Under the pieces are notes generated by a model. It was not told the DNA's origin and ran no database searches. It saw only the letters and a list, made by a program, of their open reading frames with translations. This document shows, one piece after another, positions 45,216-56,847 of a DNA stretch of 64,000 nt (position 1 is its first letter; each line of letters begins with the position of its first letter). The position numbers were made by a program, and so were the translations under genes. This DNA is from Catenaria anguillulae PL171 (Eukaryota; Blastocladiomycota; Blastocladiomycetes; Blastocladiales; Catenariaceae): assembly GCA_002102555.1 (NCBI GenBank), contig MCFL01000051.1, positions 107,385 through 171,384 on the forward strand, in the 5' to 3' direction.

Positions 45216-46742
45216 TTACTGCGACGCGCACTGGACACCGGGTCCATGATGTCCATGCTCATCATCGTCCTCGTCCATGGCATCCATGTGGCCGCGCGCG
45301 CCATTTGCCCCACCGGCACTGCCGCCAGCACCGACCTTTGGCTCGGCCAACACACATTCGTCGACCTCGGCCTTTGACAAGTCGGGCAACGGCATGCGTG
45401 CGGGAGGGCCTTTTCGAGGAAGGCGAGCTTTTCGGGACTGAGTTGCGAGGGCTCCGGGAACTTGACCTTGAAGGTGATGATGAGATCACCAAACTCGTGG
45501 TGCCTCTGGGTGGGGAACCCTTCGCTCTCAATCATCTTGACGCACCCGGGGTGGATCACCTCGCCGGGAATGATGGACACGTGCAACCACCGGTCGTCCA
45601 AGTGCTGCACGGCAAATTGGCCACCGGCCAGGGCCGTCAACAAATCCACCTCTTGCTCCATCAACAACATGGCGCCGTTGCGCTTGAAGCGCGGATGGGG
45701 TTTTTCCTCGAGAATGATGACCACGTCGCCAGGCAGCATACCCGGCTGTTGATCGGCCTCCTCGCGGAACACAATCTTTTGGCCGTCCTTCATGCCACGC
45801 TCAATGTGGATCTCGAGAATCTTGCGCTCGTTGGTTACCTTTTTCCCCTTGCACTCGCCACACCGGTCCTTGTCGCGAATCGTCTCGCCCGTGCCCGAAC
45901 AGTCTGGGCAAGGAGTCTGGAATTGCTGAATCATGGGGCCCAATTGCCGGATTTGCACGCGCACACCTTGGCCGCGGCACCCCGCGCACTTTTGCACGGC
46001 GCCTTCCTTGCCACCGCGCCCGTCGCATTTCGGGCAAAGCACCGTCTTGTTGAGAGCCAGCTTGGACGTTTTGCCGCGGTACAGGTCCTCGAGCGACACC
46101 TTGAGCACATGGGCCATGTCTTTACCCTTGCGCGGGCCTTGAGGGCAGACGGGCCGCCGCGGCCGCCGCCCATGCCAAACAAGTGCGAAAACAGATCGGT
46201 CGGGTCCATGCCGCCGCCCATACCGCCTGCACCGCCTTCGAGGCCAGCTTCGCCAAATCTGGTTGTTGATTTTTTTTTTTTTTTGGTGAGGCATGTGTGA
46301 GTTGCATTGCAGGGATGGGTGCGAGTGAAAGAAACGACGAACCGGTCGTAAACGGAGCGCTTTTCAGAGTCGGAGAGGATTTCAAAGGCGTGGGAAATGT
46401 CCTTGAACTTGTTGGCGGCCTCCTCATCACCGGGGTTCTATCGCAGAAAGGGTTGAAAAGCGAGTGAGTGAGCAACGAGGGCGGCATGACTGGACGCATG
46501 AGTACAAGGAAAGACGGACCTTGTCGGGGTCTGTTGTTTTTTCGTCGGAATGATTCCACGATGGACAGCAGGCAAGTGAGTAAGTGATCGCAGAAACAGT
46601 CGTCGGCGGCACAATGCCGAGGCAATGAGCAAGAGTACGCACGGAACTTGAGGGCAAGCTTACGGTAGGCCTTCTTGAGATCGGCCTCGGAGGCATCAGG
46701 GCTGACGCCCAGCAAGTCGTAGTACTTTGTTTCGCGGACCAT
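45216..46742 (-). CDS. Type I Hsp40/DnaJ co-chaperone (Ydj1/DNAJA-like) with CaaX box
   Basis: Exons: 46643-46742, 46520-46530 (11 nt), 46343-46437, 45216-46258. The J domain starts [20 protein letters not shown]; the HPD motif is assembled from the 11-nt exon, then [21 protein letters not shown] Gly/Met linker with [12 protein letters not shown] follows, four CxxCxGxG-type zinc repeats ([35 protein letters not shown]), the peptide-binding domain, and an acidic tail ending VQCASQ, the same farnesylation box as yeast Ydj1. Two C-run deletions, near 46145 and 45405, shift the frame. Corrected length 416 aa. It activates Hsp70 ATPase in the cytosol and at ER/mitochondrial surfaces. Confidence 0.95.
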
Positions 46743-47813
46743 GTTGGAAATGGAATCGGTATCGGTATCGGTATCGATTTCGGAGGGGAGACAAGGCTGG
46801 GGGATGGACCAATAGTCAGCGTCAGCGTTGACGACGATATGTAAGTGGCAGGCTCATGCTTGGCTGGGCTCGGCTCGACAGGCATGGAATGGACGCATAG
46901 AACATACATGGAGTGTCAGGGCGTGTGGCAGGGCAAACCGTGAGTGACGGAATAGACGTGGAGCAGGCGTGGAGTCGGCGGGCTGTGCGGAGGGCAGTGG
47001 ATCCAATATGAGCAATCGGTCGTCGGTGTTGTCTTGCCAGAGTGATTCCTTCCCCGAGTGAGGTGAGGGCGTGTGTGTGGTAACCAGAGTCAGCCAGCGA
47101 TTCGCAAGGATGGCCAGCGAACATTCAGTCAGCTCGCGTCACGTGCGCTCATGCTTCCAGCTTTTGCTTTGCGACGTGAGTTCATCTTTGTGTACTATCT
47201 CGCTTCCTTGCCTGCTTGCTCGCTAAGTATCTCGCCAACGATGCTCGATGCGCTTCGAATCGGTTCGATCCCGCGGGATGGTACACGCCGACCGAGGCCG
47301 GACGTGGAGCATTCATCAGAATGGCATGTGAAGACAGTGAAGCGACTGTTTTCGGTGTTGGCGCTGGCGCTGGCGCTTGCGAGACTTTGGCTCCAAAGCC
47401 TGAGGCAGATCAAGGGAGCAACAGCTTTGACGTTGTTGAACGCTGGGCCAAAGAATATGCCCCGATCGCGAGTAATACCCACAAACTTGAAGGCGATATG
47501 CACTTACCTACGGCGTACACAAGCGGCCAGCTCTTGACTTTGAATCAAGGCTATAATGTAGCGTTGTAGAGGACGCGGTTTCGCGGTTTCGCCCTGCAGC
47601 GTGCCGACAGCGAAGGCGGCGGCACTGCCAATGGCATCACATGAGTCCACCCCAAAGCAACGCTCGATAGGGAATCGATAACAATAGTTACACTACACCA
47701 ACAAACGAATAAGAGCCCAAGTCACCTTCAACAAGATTGCTACACTCGACGCAACCGCTCCTTGGCTTTGCTGCTGCTCTGTGATTGACGTCTGCCACCG
47801 ACATTCTTCTGAT
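46743..47813. promoter_or_regulatory. Divergent intergenic region DnaJ/dolichol kinase
   Basis: About 1.07 kb. Several overlapping frames of 100-150 codons exist on both strands, but none has conserved motifs. A GGTATC repeat lies at 46753-46776. Confidence 0.35.
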
Positions 47814-49902
47814 ATGATCATGGCCACCAGCTTGCCCGCCCACGCCCACGCCCACGCCGCGGTGCCAGCTCCACCCCCAACCCCCAACGCCGCCAACCGC
47901 ATGGGTGCCACTGCCGCGCTCCGACAACGCAGGTGGCCGCGGCCGTGGATCCGCCTTGCCCAACGGGTATCGACATCGGCATCGCGGCTCTTCCACATCC
48001 ACGTCCACCTCCGAGTCGGCATCAACATCTTCGTCGTCTCCGTCTCCGTCTCCGTCTCCGTCTCCGTCTCCATCTCCGTCTCCATCTCCGTCACCCACTC
48101 GTCGCCGCCGCCGTTCATCGCAACCAAATAACTCGCGCACGCAAGCGGCCCACTTGCTCCCTGACGATAAGACGACGCATGAGAACCAACCACATCATCC
48201 ATCACTAACGACACCCGCCAAACCGCAAGTCACTTGGCGCGACTTTGTGCCCATGATGACCGAAAACCTCATTGTGTCGCTGGCCATGTCGATCCGGTGT
48301 CGAACCGACCACCAACTCAAACCCTTTTCTGCCGTTTTCTCGCTCAACGCCACGTGCTCACCCACGCACTTGCCCTGGTGGGCGCTCGCCGCCATGGCCG
48401 CATGTACCGCCGGCGACCTTGTCCTGGAACGCCCGGCGGCTGCGTCGAATCGCGCTTGCCGCTGATGCCAACCACCCGGGTCAGCGTCGCCGTCAAAATC
48501 GCCCGCAAGACAATTGCAACCAAGTGGCCAATTGCCGCTCGAACGTGCCACACGCTCGCTGTCGTCGCCCGGCCTGCTATACGGCCTGTGGCATCCTGCC
48601 CGCGCTGTTCTTGCGCTCGTCCTACGCATCCTTTGTATCGCACGCCATGGCCTGGTCCATGCTGGGGCCTGCTCACCACCCTGCTCGCCTACCTGACTCG
48701 GTTGTGCCCGCCGCGCCTTCTGTCGCGTGCATTTCAACTCGCGCTCATTGCTCACTTGGTCACGCCCAGCAATCCCTGGACCGTGATTGCACTTGCACTC
48801 ACGGCGGCTCCCACGCTGCTGTACGCGTTTCCGCGCGCATTTGCACTTGGCGAGGTGCTGGCCGTTTCAACAGCGCTGGTGCTCGTGGCCGACTCGCTTC
48901 GGGCGCGCCCGCATGCCGCGCACGTGGTGGTGGCTGCCATGCAGCATTTGGCGCTGGGTACGGCTACGGCGGCCGCAGTGGCGGCGCCCTGGGTCAAGCG
49001 GTTGATGAGTTTGAGCAAAGGCAAAGGGAAACCCGAGCAGATGGTGAGAGAGAGGAGGAGGACCACCGTTGGACTGTACTTGGTGTTGGCAGGCGTCGTG
49101 GGCGGGTTGATTACGCCTTGATGTATGTTCGGAGCGGGTATGAGCCATGGACTTGGTACGTCCGCTTTTTGTGTTCTGTTCTTGTGGCGTTCGCATGTGA
49201 TGTCAGGGCAGCTGACGAGTGAATGTTAGGGTCATTGGATACATTGCCTCATCGCGCGCACACGTGCTCATGACGGCCTACTGGCTCTTTGTCCTCTTTC
49301 TGGGGTTCACATTCTTTCCCTGGCGCCGGTCGGCCAACACTCAGCGCAAGACATACCACTTGCTGGCCATTGCCATCCTACTCCCAGGCTACCTCTGGAC
49401 TCCTGTGTTCTTGTCGCTGGCGCTCACCGTGGCGCTCTCTGCATTTGTCTTTGCCGAACTGCTGCGCCTCGCACAAGCCCCGCCACTCGGCCCACTCCTT
49501 GAATCCGCGCTCGGCACGTTCCGTGACCACCGCGACGAAGCACTTGTGCTCACGTCGCACGTGTACCTGCTGCTCGGACTTGCGCTGCCCGTGTGGGTGG
49601 GGGTCATTGAAGGCACGTGGCGCGCCGGGTTGGCGGGCATGGCGGCGCTGGGCGTGGGCGACGCCGTGGCGAGTTTGGTTGGAAGACGGTTTGGCACGTG
49701 GCGATGGTTTGCCGGGTGCGACAAGTCGGTCCAGGGAAGCGCTGGGTTTGTCGCGGGCACGCTCGCATTTTTCGTGGCCGTGGGCGAGCCATTGACGTTG
49801 CCATTGGTTGGGGCGGTGGTTGCAACGGCCGGAGTTGAGGCTGTCAGTAGCCAGTTTGATAATTTTGTGGTGCCGTTGGTGATGCTGCTCACCATCATGT
49901 GA
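47814..49902 (+). CDS. Dolichol kinase (Sec59-like)
   Basis: The enzyme phosphorylates dolichol with CTP in the ER membrane for N- and O-glycosylation and GPI anchors. Exon 1 is 47814-49155, exon 2 is 49230-49902. The C-terminal catalytic half is clear: GYIASSRAHVLMTAYWLFVL, GMAALGVGDAVASLVGRRFG, GCDKSVQGSAGFVAGTLAFF and VEAVSSQFDNFVVPLVMLLT. Many hydrophobic spans precede it (VTWRDFVPMMTENLIVSLAM, IALALTAAPTLLYAF). The first 120 residues are low-complexity: His/Ala, Arg/Gly, then Ser-Pro repeats from a TCCGTC tract. Several one-base shifts interrupt exon 1 (for example GGG for GGGG near 49105, an extra C near 48667), so its exact protein cannot be given. Confidence 0.82.
48035..48097. repeat. 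(TCCGTC)n-type hexanucleotide repeat
   Basis: About ten units, some TCCATC, encode Ser-Pro repeats in the dolichol kinase N terminus. Confidence 0.8.
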
Positions 49903-50021
49903 GATGCACGGCGACATTTTATTTTGTGTGTCAAAACACAGAGATATAAACAAGAATCTTGACTGACGGGCCAAACGTTGTCAGAAAGGGTATTCAATAT
50001 ATACTCAAAACACATCTACAC

Positions 50022-51745
50022 TTATCCAACTTGGTCCGCGTCAGCTCGGCTCGCCACGTCGGCCCTGCGATACCAAAGAACGGCCTGCCTGGGTAATGGC
50101 CGGCACAAGGTCTCGACCAAGTTGCGCCAAGGCCCAAGTAGGCCCTTGTGGCGCCACGGATTGCGCCAGTTTGGGTCTGGCCCATACCGCATGTGCTCGT
50201 GCGTTGTCATGTTGAGCAAGCTCAGGTACCAGTGGTAAGTGGTCAAGGGGACCAGTGTCAGGCACAACAGGCCGCAAGCAATGGCCAGGAACAGGGCAAG
50301 TGGGTGTTGGTTGAATGCGCGTATGGCCGAGGCGGGCGGCATGCCTGGCAAATCCCCCGTGGTCGTCGTTGCGTCCGAGGACGAAGGGGCGGGCAATGCG
50401 GAGGCAGAGTGCACGAGCAGGAGCACGCACACGACACCAACAAGCACGTCGGTAGCGAGCGCGTGCGACAGGAATGTGACAAAGTATCGGTAGTTGCCGC
50501 GCCCAATGCAGTTGCTCGTGTAAGGGCAATGGTGGTCGTGGTGGGCAATGCAGGCGTCGCACATGGAACAGTGGAATGTGCGTGGGCCGCGGTAGATTTT
50601 GCATGTGGCACAGTACTTGACTTGAAAGCCCAGCTCGCGGTATGTGAAATCGTACGGGTCAGGGTCCAGGACGCGCGGAATGACGAGGGCGTCGGGCCGG
50701 CCAGAGGCGTCGAGCGTTGACCGATCAAAGTGCAGGTGGGTGAATGTGGGGAGCACACCAGGATCTGTAATGAGTTGGTTGGTTAGAAGAAGAAACAGAG
50801 GCTCAGTGTGGGAATCGAGGAAAAGGCGAGGACGGACCGGAAAAGGATGTCATGAGCAGCGACAAGAAGGCCGTGACGTGCAACCAAATTGACAACCCAA
50901 CCACCCATGGCATGTTGAGCTCATTCCACACGGCAGACGCAACAAATCCATAGTACAATCCGGGCAGCACCACCATGAGCACAAGCGTAAACCCAAACGC
51001 CCGCTGGTCGTGAGCAGTCATCATGATCCTTGGCCGCCCACGGTATCGCCACTTGTGTGGGACCAGCCGCCAGGGCGCCGACAATGCACCTTCTGCTGCA
51101 GGTTGTGGCGGCGGTATACTCTTGACGTGTGCATCTCCTCGCTCGACATCTCTGCCTGCTGCTGTACGACCTGTTCGGGCGGCTCGACTGAACGATGATG
51201 ATGCGGCAACATGTGTTGGCGAGTCCAAGTCAGGAACGCCCAGTAGGACCTGGCCGGCCCATGTCCGCTTGTCCCTTGCTGTGGTGGCGGATGCGGATTG
51301 CAACTGGGCCGCCCTCGCGTCGAGCGATGCCGGGGTCGGCAACATTGTTTACTCCCAGGATGCGGGAAACGCCCTGGAAGGCGATGGCAGACGGGAAGCC
51401 GCGCATGACGAGGGTTTCGCGGTGGCGCGTAGACCAGACAAGCGGCGGGACGGGCCCCATGGGCGGGAGGACTTGCGGTGATGGACCAGATGGCGGCTGG
51501 GTCGGCATGATGGTTGGTTCAGAGGCCTGAGCCGGACCAGTGTTGGTGTTGGAGTTGGATGATCGTGTGCGCGAACGAACAATATGCTTGGTGGAAGCGG
51601 CGGCGTCTAGGTTTACATTGACGAGCAGCGGCTGCGTCGATTCTCCACCAAGCGAATGCGAAGGATGCGGATGCGAAGCTGGAAGGATGCGAAAAGTGTT
51701 GGAGCTTGCCAAGCCGAGTCCGTCTCCAACTTGGACCGAAGACAT
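50022..51745 (-). CDS. DHHC palmitoyltransferase
   Basis: The protein S-acylates target cysteines. Exon 1 is 50838-51745, exon 2 is 50022-50764. Two spans (AFGFTLVLMVVLPGLYYGFV, WVVGLSIWLHVTAFLSLLMT) precede the DPGVLPTF motif, then the Cys-rich domain: KYCATCKIYRGPRTFHCSMC, DACIAHHDHHCPYTSNCIGR and GNYRYFVTFL. DHHC is intact. Two more spans follow (TDVLVGVVCVLLLVHSASAL, LFLAIACGLLCLTLVPLTTY), then the TTH/TTE-like motif NMTTHEHMRYG. This layout is Erf2-like, with a long N-terminal Pro/Ser-rich cytosolic extension. One extra A near 51342 shifts the frame; corrected, 549 aa. Confidence 0.88.
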
Positions 51746-52530
51746 GGTCGGAGCAAGCAACTGGGGACCAGCCCGGCGTCGTATACGGTCCTGGTGGTCC
51801 GCGGCGCAAGTCTGTTGGTCGCAGTGATCCTAAGCAACAATGCGGCTCAACTGCCCAGGCAAAGAAATCCACGGAATCCGCGAACAATGTGGAAAATTGC
51901 GGCAGCGAACTTCGAACTTCGGGCCAGTCGATTGTCGTGAGCGTTGTGAGCGGGTCGATTGCGCTTCGGGCTGATGCCGTCTGGTGGATGTTCTCAAAGG
52001 ATTGGTTCGCGTTGACTGTTGAACGGACGGCGACGATACATACATGGTCGCCGAGATTGGACTGGATTTGCCCGAGGTCGCAAATTTGAACAAGCAGACG
52101 ATTCGATTCATCGAGCTGTGTTAACTATCAAATGTATATTCTTCAATCCCGGCCCAAATCTCTAAATGGCGAAGCCTTACCGAAATGTTTCAGTGCGTTG
52201 GCGAGTTGCACGGCAGATCGGCGGCCTTCAGTCAGCTGCATGCCCAACTCGCCAGCCCCTTGCCCTCTACATAAGCACACATACCCTCGCAGCGCAAGTA
52301 CTAGGCCTCAATGTACACCGTATTTTGTTGCGCCAGCAGTGGTCAGACAGCCAGCGAGCACCTAGGCGAGTCTGCAGCGCGATTGAGTCGTATTCCCACA
52401 ACCCCAATCGGAATGGGGTTGGAGCCGTGGGAATGAACCTGCTGGATGAGGGACAGACATTTTTATTCCAATAACCCGGAAATCACAATGCCACTCATTT
52501 CCCGCTGCAGCCTCGTACCCCAATTTTCGC
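51746..52530. other. Intergenic, nothing recognised
   Basis: About 780 bp upstream of the DHHC gene and downstream of CFAP299, both on the minus strand. No conserved frame, RNA gene or repeat. Confidence 0.4.
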
Positions 52531-53405
52531 TCACGTCTTCCGCCTCGTCAAATGGTCGTACAGCACGACCTGAATGTACTCCATCGACACAAGTTCCTTT
52601 CGTTCTGTATTGTCCCCCGGGTCAGCCTTGGGGTCCACATTTACCACCTTACGGTCTCGCTTGTTCTTGAACAAGAGCCCAGTCTCATTGTCGGCAATCA
52701 CTTGCCAGTTGGGCGTGTTGTTGCTCGTGCACAGCTGTGTTTCCCAGTTGAAAAAACGACATGTCCGAGGGCCGAGGGTGGAGCACCTTGGACATGGCAA
52801 AATACGCGTCAAACGATTCCGACTTGAGCCGATGTGCATAGTCGATGTAACCAGAGATTTCTTGGTTGCGCGAGTTGCGCATGCGAAGGAAGATGATGGT
52901 CTGCAGTGAACGCAAGTCGTGTTCGCAGCCATTCAGGTCCGTCAGAGGGCGGCGAGTCTGAGAGCGACAACAGGATAAACGATGGACAAACCGTCATTTT
53001 GCCGTTGCGATTGGCTTCCTCACGCTCTGCCAGGGCCTTGAGCAAGTTGCTAGCCGAAAACTCCTTGCCTTGATTGGACAAGAGCTTTGTCTGCCACCGC
53101 TTGGCCAAACGAAAGTTTTCGGCCGCCTTTTTACGTGCATCAAACTCTTCGCGCTTGAGCGGCTCGCCCGAACCGCGATACCCAAGCTCGACCAGCTGGC
53201 GGGCCAGTTCCTTGTCCTGTTTTGCATTTATACGATGAAAAAGCAGAGGAGGTTTCTGAACGACTGTTTCAAGAGCGATAAAGAGAGCTGCCGTGATCCA
53301 TACCTCAAGGTAAAACAGGTCAATCGGCGTGATTTGGGAGTCGAGGTACTCTTCGTACGTCGCGAATTCGTTGATGATACTGTCACCCGGATTGTTTTCA
53401 GTCAT
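52531..53405 (-). CDS. CFAP299: Cilia- and flagella-associated protein 299 (CFAP299/C4orf22)
   Basis: Exons: 53304-53405, 52992-53216, 52531-52900. It matches the DUF4464/CFAP299 family over its whole length: [58 protein letters not shown], then [55 protein letters not shown] and [11 protein letters not shown] at the end. 231 aa, close to the animal protein. One T too many in a T run near 52751 shifts the frame. The family is found in organisms with motile flagella; its molecular role is not established. It is head-to-head with the rhodopsin cyclase gene. Confidence 0.93.
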
Positions 53406-54192
53406 TTTTGCTTGAATAAATTAAAGTTCTTCACACTATTTCATGAACTCTTGGCGGAGTATGGTTGCAGTTGCTTGCATGTAATGTTCGAAGTGCTTTT
53501 GACCAATGTGACTTCACGATTATGAAAGGCGAGAGCCGACGGATGCAGACAGAGCCCGATCTGACGAGACGCTGAACCCACCCGCCAGGCCAAGCAAATA
53601 GGCATGTACAAAATAACGCGACCAAAAAGAAAGGTGACACGTTTGGCTGGGTGAGGGAAAGTGGCATGTTTTGCGGGCACGCAATTTCACACTAGGTTCA
53701 CTCGGTCACAACTTGGGCACTCCCCACCTGGTACATACTTCGAGGCACGATCCCAAATCCCTCCCCATCTGTTACAAATGCACTCTCGCCAACAAATCAA
53801 TCAAGTACGGCAATCAACCGCAAAGATAGTGTTGTTTTGATTCTTTGTGCATTCCTAGTCACTGCTGTTGTAAAAGCGCTTTTCAACGTCAAAAGGTTCG
53901 CTAGATCACGTCCGATACTTGTGACGTCTCGATCCGGCTGACGCGTTCTTGACCCGTTCTCTTCTCTTCTCGATCACCTCGCCGATTTCAATTCTTGCTT
54001 TTCGCCACACAAAATACTTGTCCTTGGATCTCACATTCCAACTCTTGGGAATCGCGACCAACCGCAAAACGGATCTTGCTGCAACCCACCTACCGCCCCG
54101 CCTGCTGCATTTCCCCTCCATCCCCCACCCATCGCCCACACCGATCCCACCACTCCATTACCGCACACACACACACACACACACACGACGGC
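53406..54192. promoter_or_regulatory. Shared divergent promoter region CFAP299/rhodopsin cyclase
   Basis: 787 bp between two genes that both serve the zoospore. No conserved frame. An (AC)n tract (54164-54186) sits directly before the cyclase start. No specific factor site can be named from this sequence alone. Confidence 0.4.
54164..54186. repeat. (AC)n microsatellite
   Basis: Eleven AC units end 6 bp before the ATG of the rhodopsin cyclase gene, within its 5' UTR. Confidence 0.9.
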
Positions 54193-56226
54193 ATGAAAGA
54201 TAAGGACAACAACTTGCGTGGCGCGTGCTCCGGCTGCTCGTGCCCCGAATACTGCTACTCTCCCACGTCCACACTTTGCGACGACTGCAAGTGCTCCGTC
54301 ACAAAGCATCCGATTGTCGAGCAGCCCCTTACTCGCAACGGATCGTTCCGCTCTTCCGGCGCTTCGCTGTTGCCTTCGCCCAGTCAGCCCAATATTAAAG
54401 TGACGGGAAGTTCCACTGCCAGCAGTAACGCCAACATGAGGAGTATGTTGAGTTGCTGTGGCCCCATCCATTCGGTTGGATTCAGTTGCTGATGATCAAA
54501 CGCGTTGGTTTCGTACACTTCCCACAGACCGCCAAAACAACTCGCTGTCCGTGTCGAACGTGCGTTCGACCTCGTCGGCATCTTCGTCCAATGTGTCGTC
54601 ACCCGCCAACTCGCGGCCCGGGTCGCCGTCCAAGCAGTCTGCCCTGCAGCAGTATCAGACCAACATTGCCGATATGTGGTCGTGGGATATGATGCTGTCG
54701 ACTCCGTCGCTCAAGTTCTTGACTGGCCAGTTTATCATGTGGGCCATCTTGACGGTTGCTGGTGCATTTTACGCGCTTTTTATCCAAGAACGTCAGGCAT
54801 ACAACCGCGGATGGGCCGATATTTGGTATGGCTATGGCGCGTTCGGGTTCGGTATTGGCATTGCGTTCTCGTACATGGGATTTGCCGGCGCAAGGAACCC
54901 GGAAAAGAAGGCCTTGTCGCTGTGCTTGCTCGGCGTCAACATTATTGCATTCAGCTCGTACATTTTGATCATGCTCCGGTTGACGCCCACGATCGAGGGC
55001 ACCTTGTCCAACCCGGTCGAGCCCGCACGGTACCTCGAGTGGATTGCTACTTGCCCCGTGTTGATTCTGCTCATTTCGGAAATCACGCAGGCCGACCACA
55101 ATGCCTGGGGTGTCGTGTTTTCCGACTATGCGCTTGTCGTGTGCGGCTTCTTTGGAGCCGTGCTGCCGCCGTACCCGTGGGGCAATTTGTTCAACATCTT
55201 GTCGTGCGCCTTTTTTTCGTTTGTCGTCTACTCTCTGTGGCGGAGCTTCACGGGCGCAATCAATGGTGAGACCCCGTGCAACATCGAGGTCAATGGGCTC
55301 CGGTGGACGCGCTTCTCGACCGTCACCACGTGGACGCTGTTCCCATTGTCGTGGTTTGCATTCACGTCGGGCATGTTGTCATTTACCATGACGGAGGCAT
55401 CGTTCACCATGATCGATATCGGTGCCAAGGTGTTTTTGACCCTGGTGCTCGTCAACTCGACCGTCGAGCAGGCGCAGAACCAGAAGGTGGAGGCGATTAC
55501 CGCGATTGCCGAGGAGTTGGAGAGTCAAATCACCAACTGCGATGCCATTTTGCAAAAGATGATGCCCGAAGGGTACGCCTGGACTACTTGTGCGTTTCTT
55601 ATTGTTGCGTCCATGCTCAGGTTATATGTGCCTTCCGTAGTGTTTTGGAGCAGCTCAAGAATGGCCAAGCGACCGAAGCCAAGGAATATGAGTCCGTGAC
55701 GGTCTTCTTCTCGGATATCACCAACTTCACTGTCATCTCGTCGCGCACTTCCACAAAGGACATGATGGCCACGCTCAACAAGCTTTGGCTCGAGTACGAC
55801 GCGATTGCCAAGCGTTGGGGCGTGTACAAGGTCGAGACCATTGGCGATGCGTACCTGGGTGTGACGGGCGCGCCCGAGGTAGTGCCCGATCATGCCGACC
55901 GCGCAGTCAACTTTGCCCTGGACATCATTGAGATGATCAAGACGTTCAAGACGGCCACGGGCGAGTCGATCAATATCCGCATTGGCTTGAACTCTGGACC
56001 AGTCACGGCCGGTGTGCTGGGCGACTTGAACCCGCATTGGTGTTTGGTCGGTGATACCGTCAACACGGCGTCCAGGATGGAGTCCACGTCCAAGGCGGGC
56101 CACATTCACATTTCGGATTCGACGTACCAGATGATCAAGGGCAAGTTTGTCACGCAGCCGTTGGACTTGATGGAAGTCAAGGGCAAGGGTAAGATGCAGA
56201 CGTACTGGGTGACAGCCCGCAAGTAA
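54193..56226 (+). CDS. Rhodopsin-guanylyl cyclase (RhGC/CyclOp, BeGC1-type)
   Basis: A type I microbial rhodopsin is fused to a class III guanylyl cyclase; light raises cGMP to steer zoospore phototaxis at the eyespot. Exons 54193-54442, 54528-55572, 55641-56226 join in frame to 626 aa. The N-terminal cytosolic part is Cys-rich (CSGCSCPEYCYS) and Ser-rich; about eight spans follow, one more than in ordinary rhodopsins. The retinal Lys is residue 384 in MIDIGAKVFLTLVL. A coiled linker (EQAQNQKVEAITAIAEELE) leads to the cyclase: SVTVFFSDITNFTVISSRTS (metal Asp), VETIGDAYLGVTG with Glu497, and HWCLVGDTVNTASRM with Cys566, the guanine-selecting pair. All key residues are intact. Introns are GT-AG. 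Confidence 0.98.
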
Positions 56227-56847
56227 GCGGTGAGACGAAGAATATGAATTGTTGGTATGACTATGGCTGTGAGAGCCTCCTGCTATGTGGTGGTCAAGCG
56301 GATGCAGAGAGGGGTGCTCGTCGCTGTTCTCGGACTTGTCACCTTTTGTATTTCTTTTCCCTTTTCTGATTTCTTGTTCTCCGTCGCTTGAATCGTATTG
56401 CTCTCCCCAGTTCTCTTTCCGAGCCACCCGCACTCTTTGGACGTGTGCCCCCGCTCTATTAAGATTGTTTTTCCTTGACACTTCCTCATACATTACTGGT
56501 ACTTTTCCTTTTCTGATCCACATTGAAAACGTGAAGCAGTCAGGTCAAGTGCGAATTTCTTGCCAGTTGGACGCGTCATTGTGACGATGCGGACATGGTG
56601 CTCCGACCAGCACGCTGACAACGAGAAACACACGATGTAAGGCGTCGAAAACACTGTCCATGAACTACAGCTCCATAGAAGCACATTGAAACTTTCGGCA
56701 ATCAGTCGAGATTCACGCATTACCGTCCTAGAAGCTCAATCCACCACTACGGACAAGGCCACACGCCTTCTGTCATTCATCACTCCGTCGCGCCTCCAAC
56801 CGCAAAAACCACAAACCAGTGCCTGACCCTCCATCCACCTGCCCACC
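56227..56847. other. Intergenic, nothing recognised
   Basis: About 620 bp between the cyclase stop and the SNARE start. No conserved frame or repeat. Confidence 0.4.

Noticed and set aside
45137-46300. 387-codon plus-strand open frame
   Set aside because: It is the complement of the DnaJ gene, whose zinc repeats and CaaX end are unmistakable.
47073-47569. Overlapping plus-strand frames of 117-154 codons upstream of dolichol kinase
   Set aside because: No motif or plausible start context; they probably lie in the promoter region.
54193-56226. Reporting the rhodopsin cyclase as a new system
   Set aside because: It matches the described BeGC1-type photoreceptor in length and residue numbering, so it is known biology.
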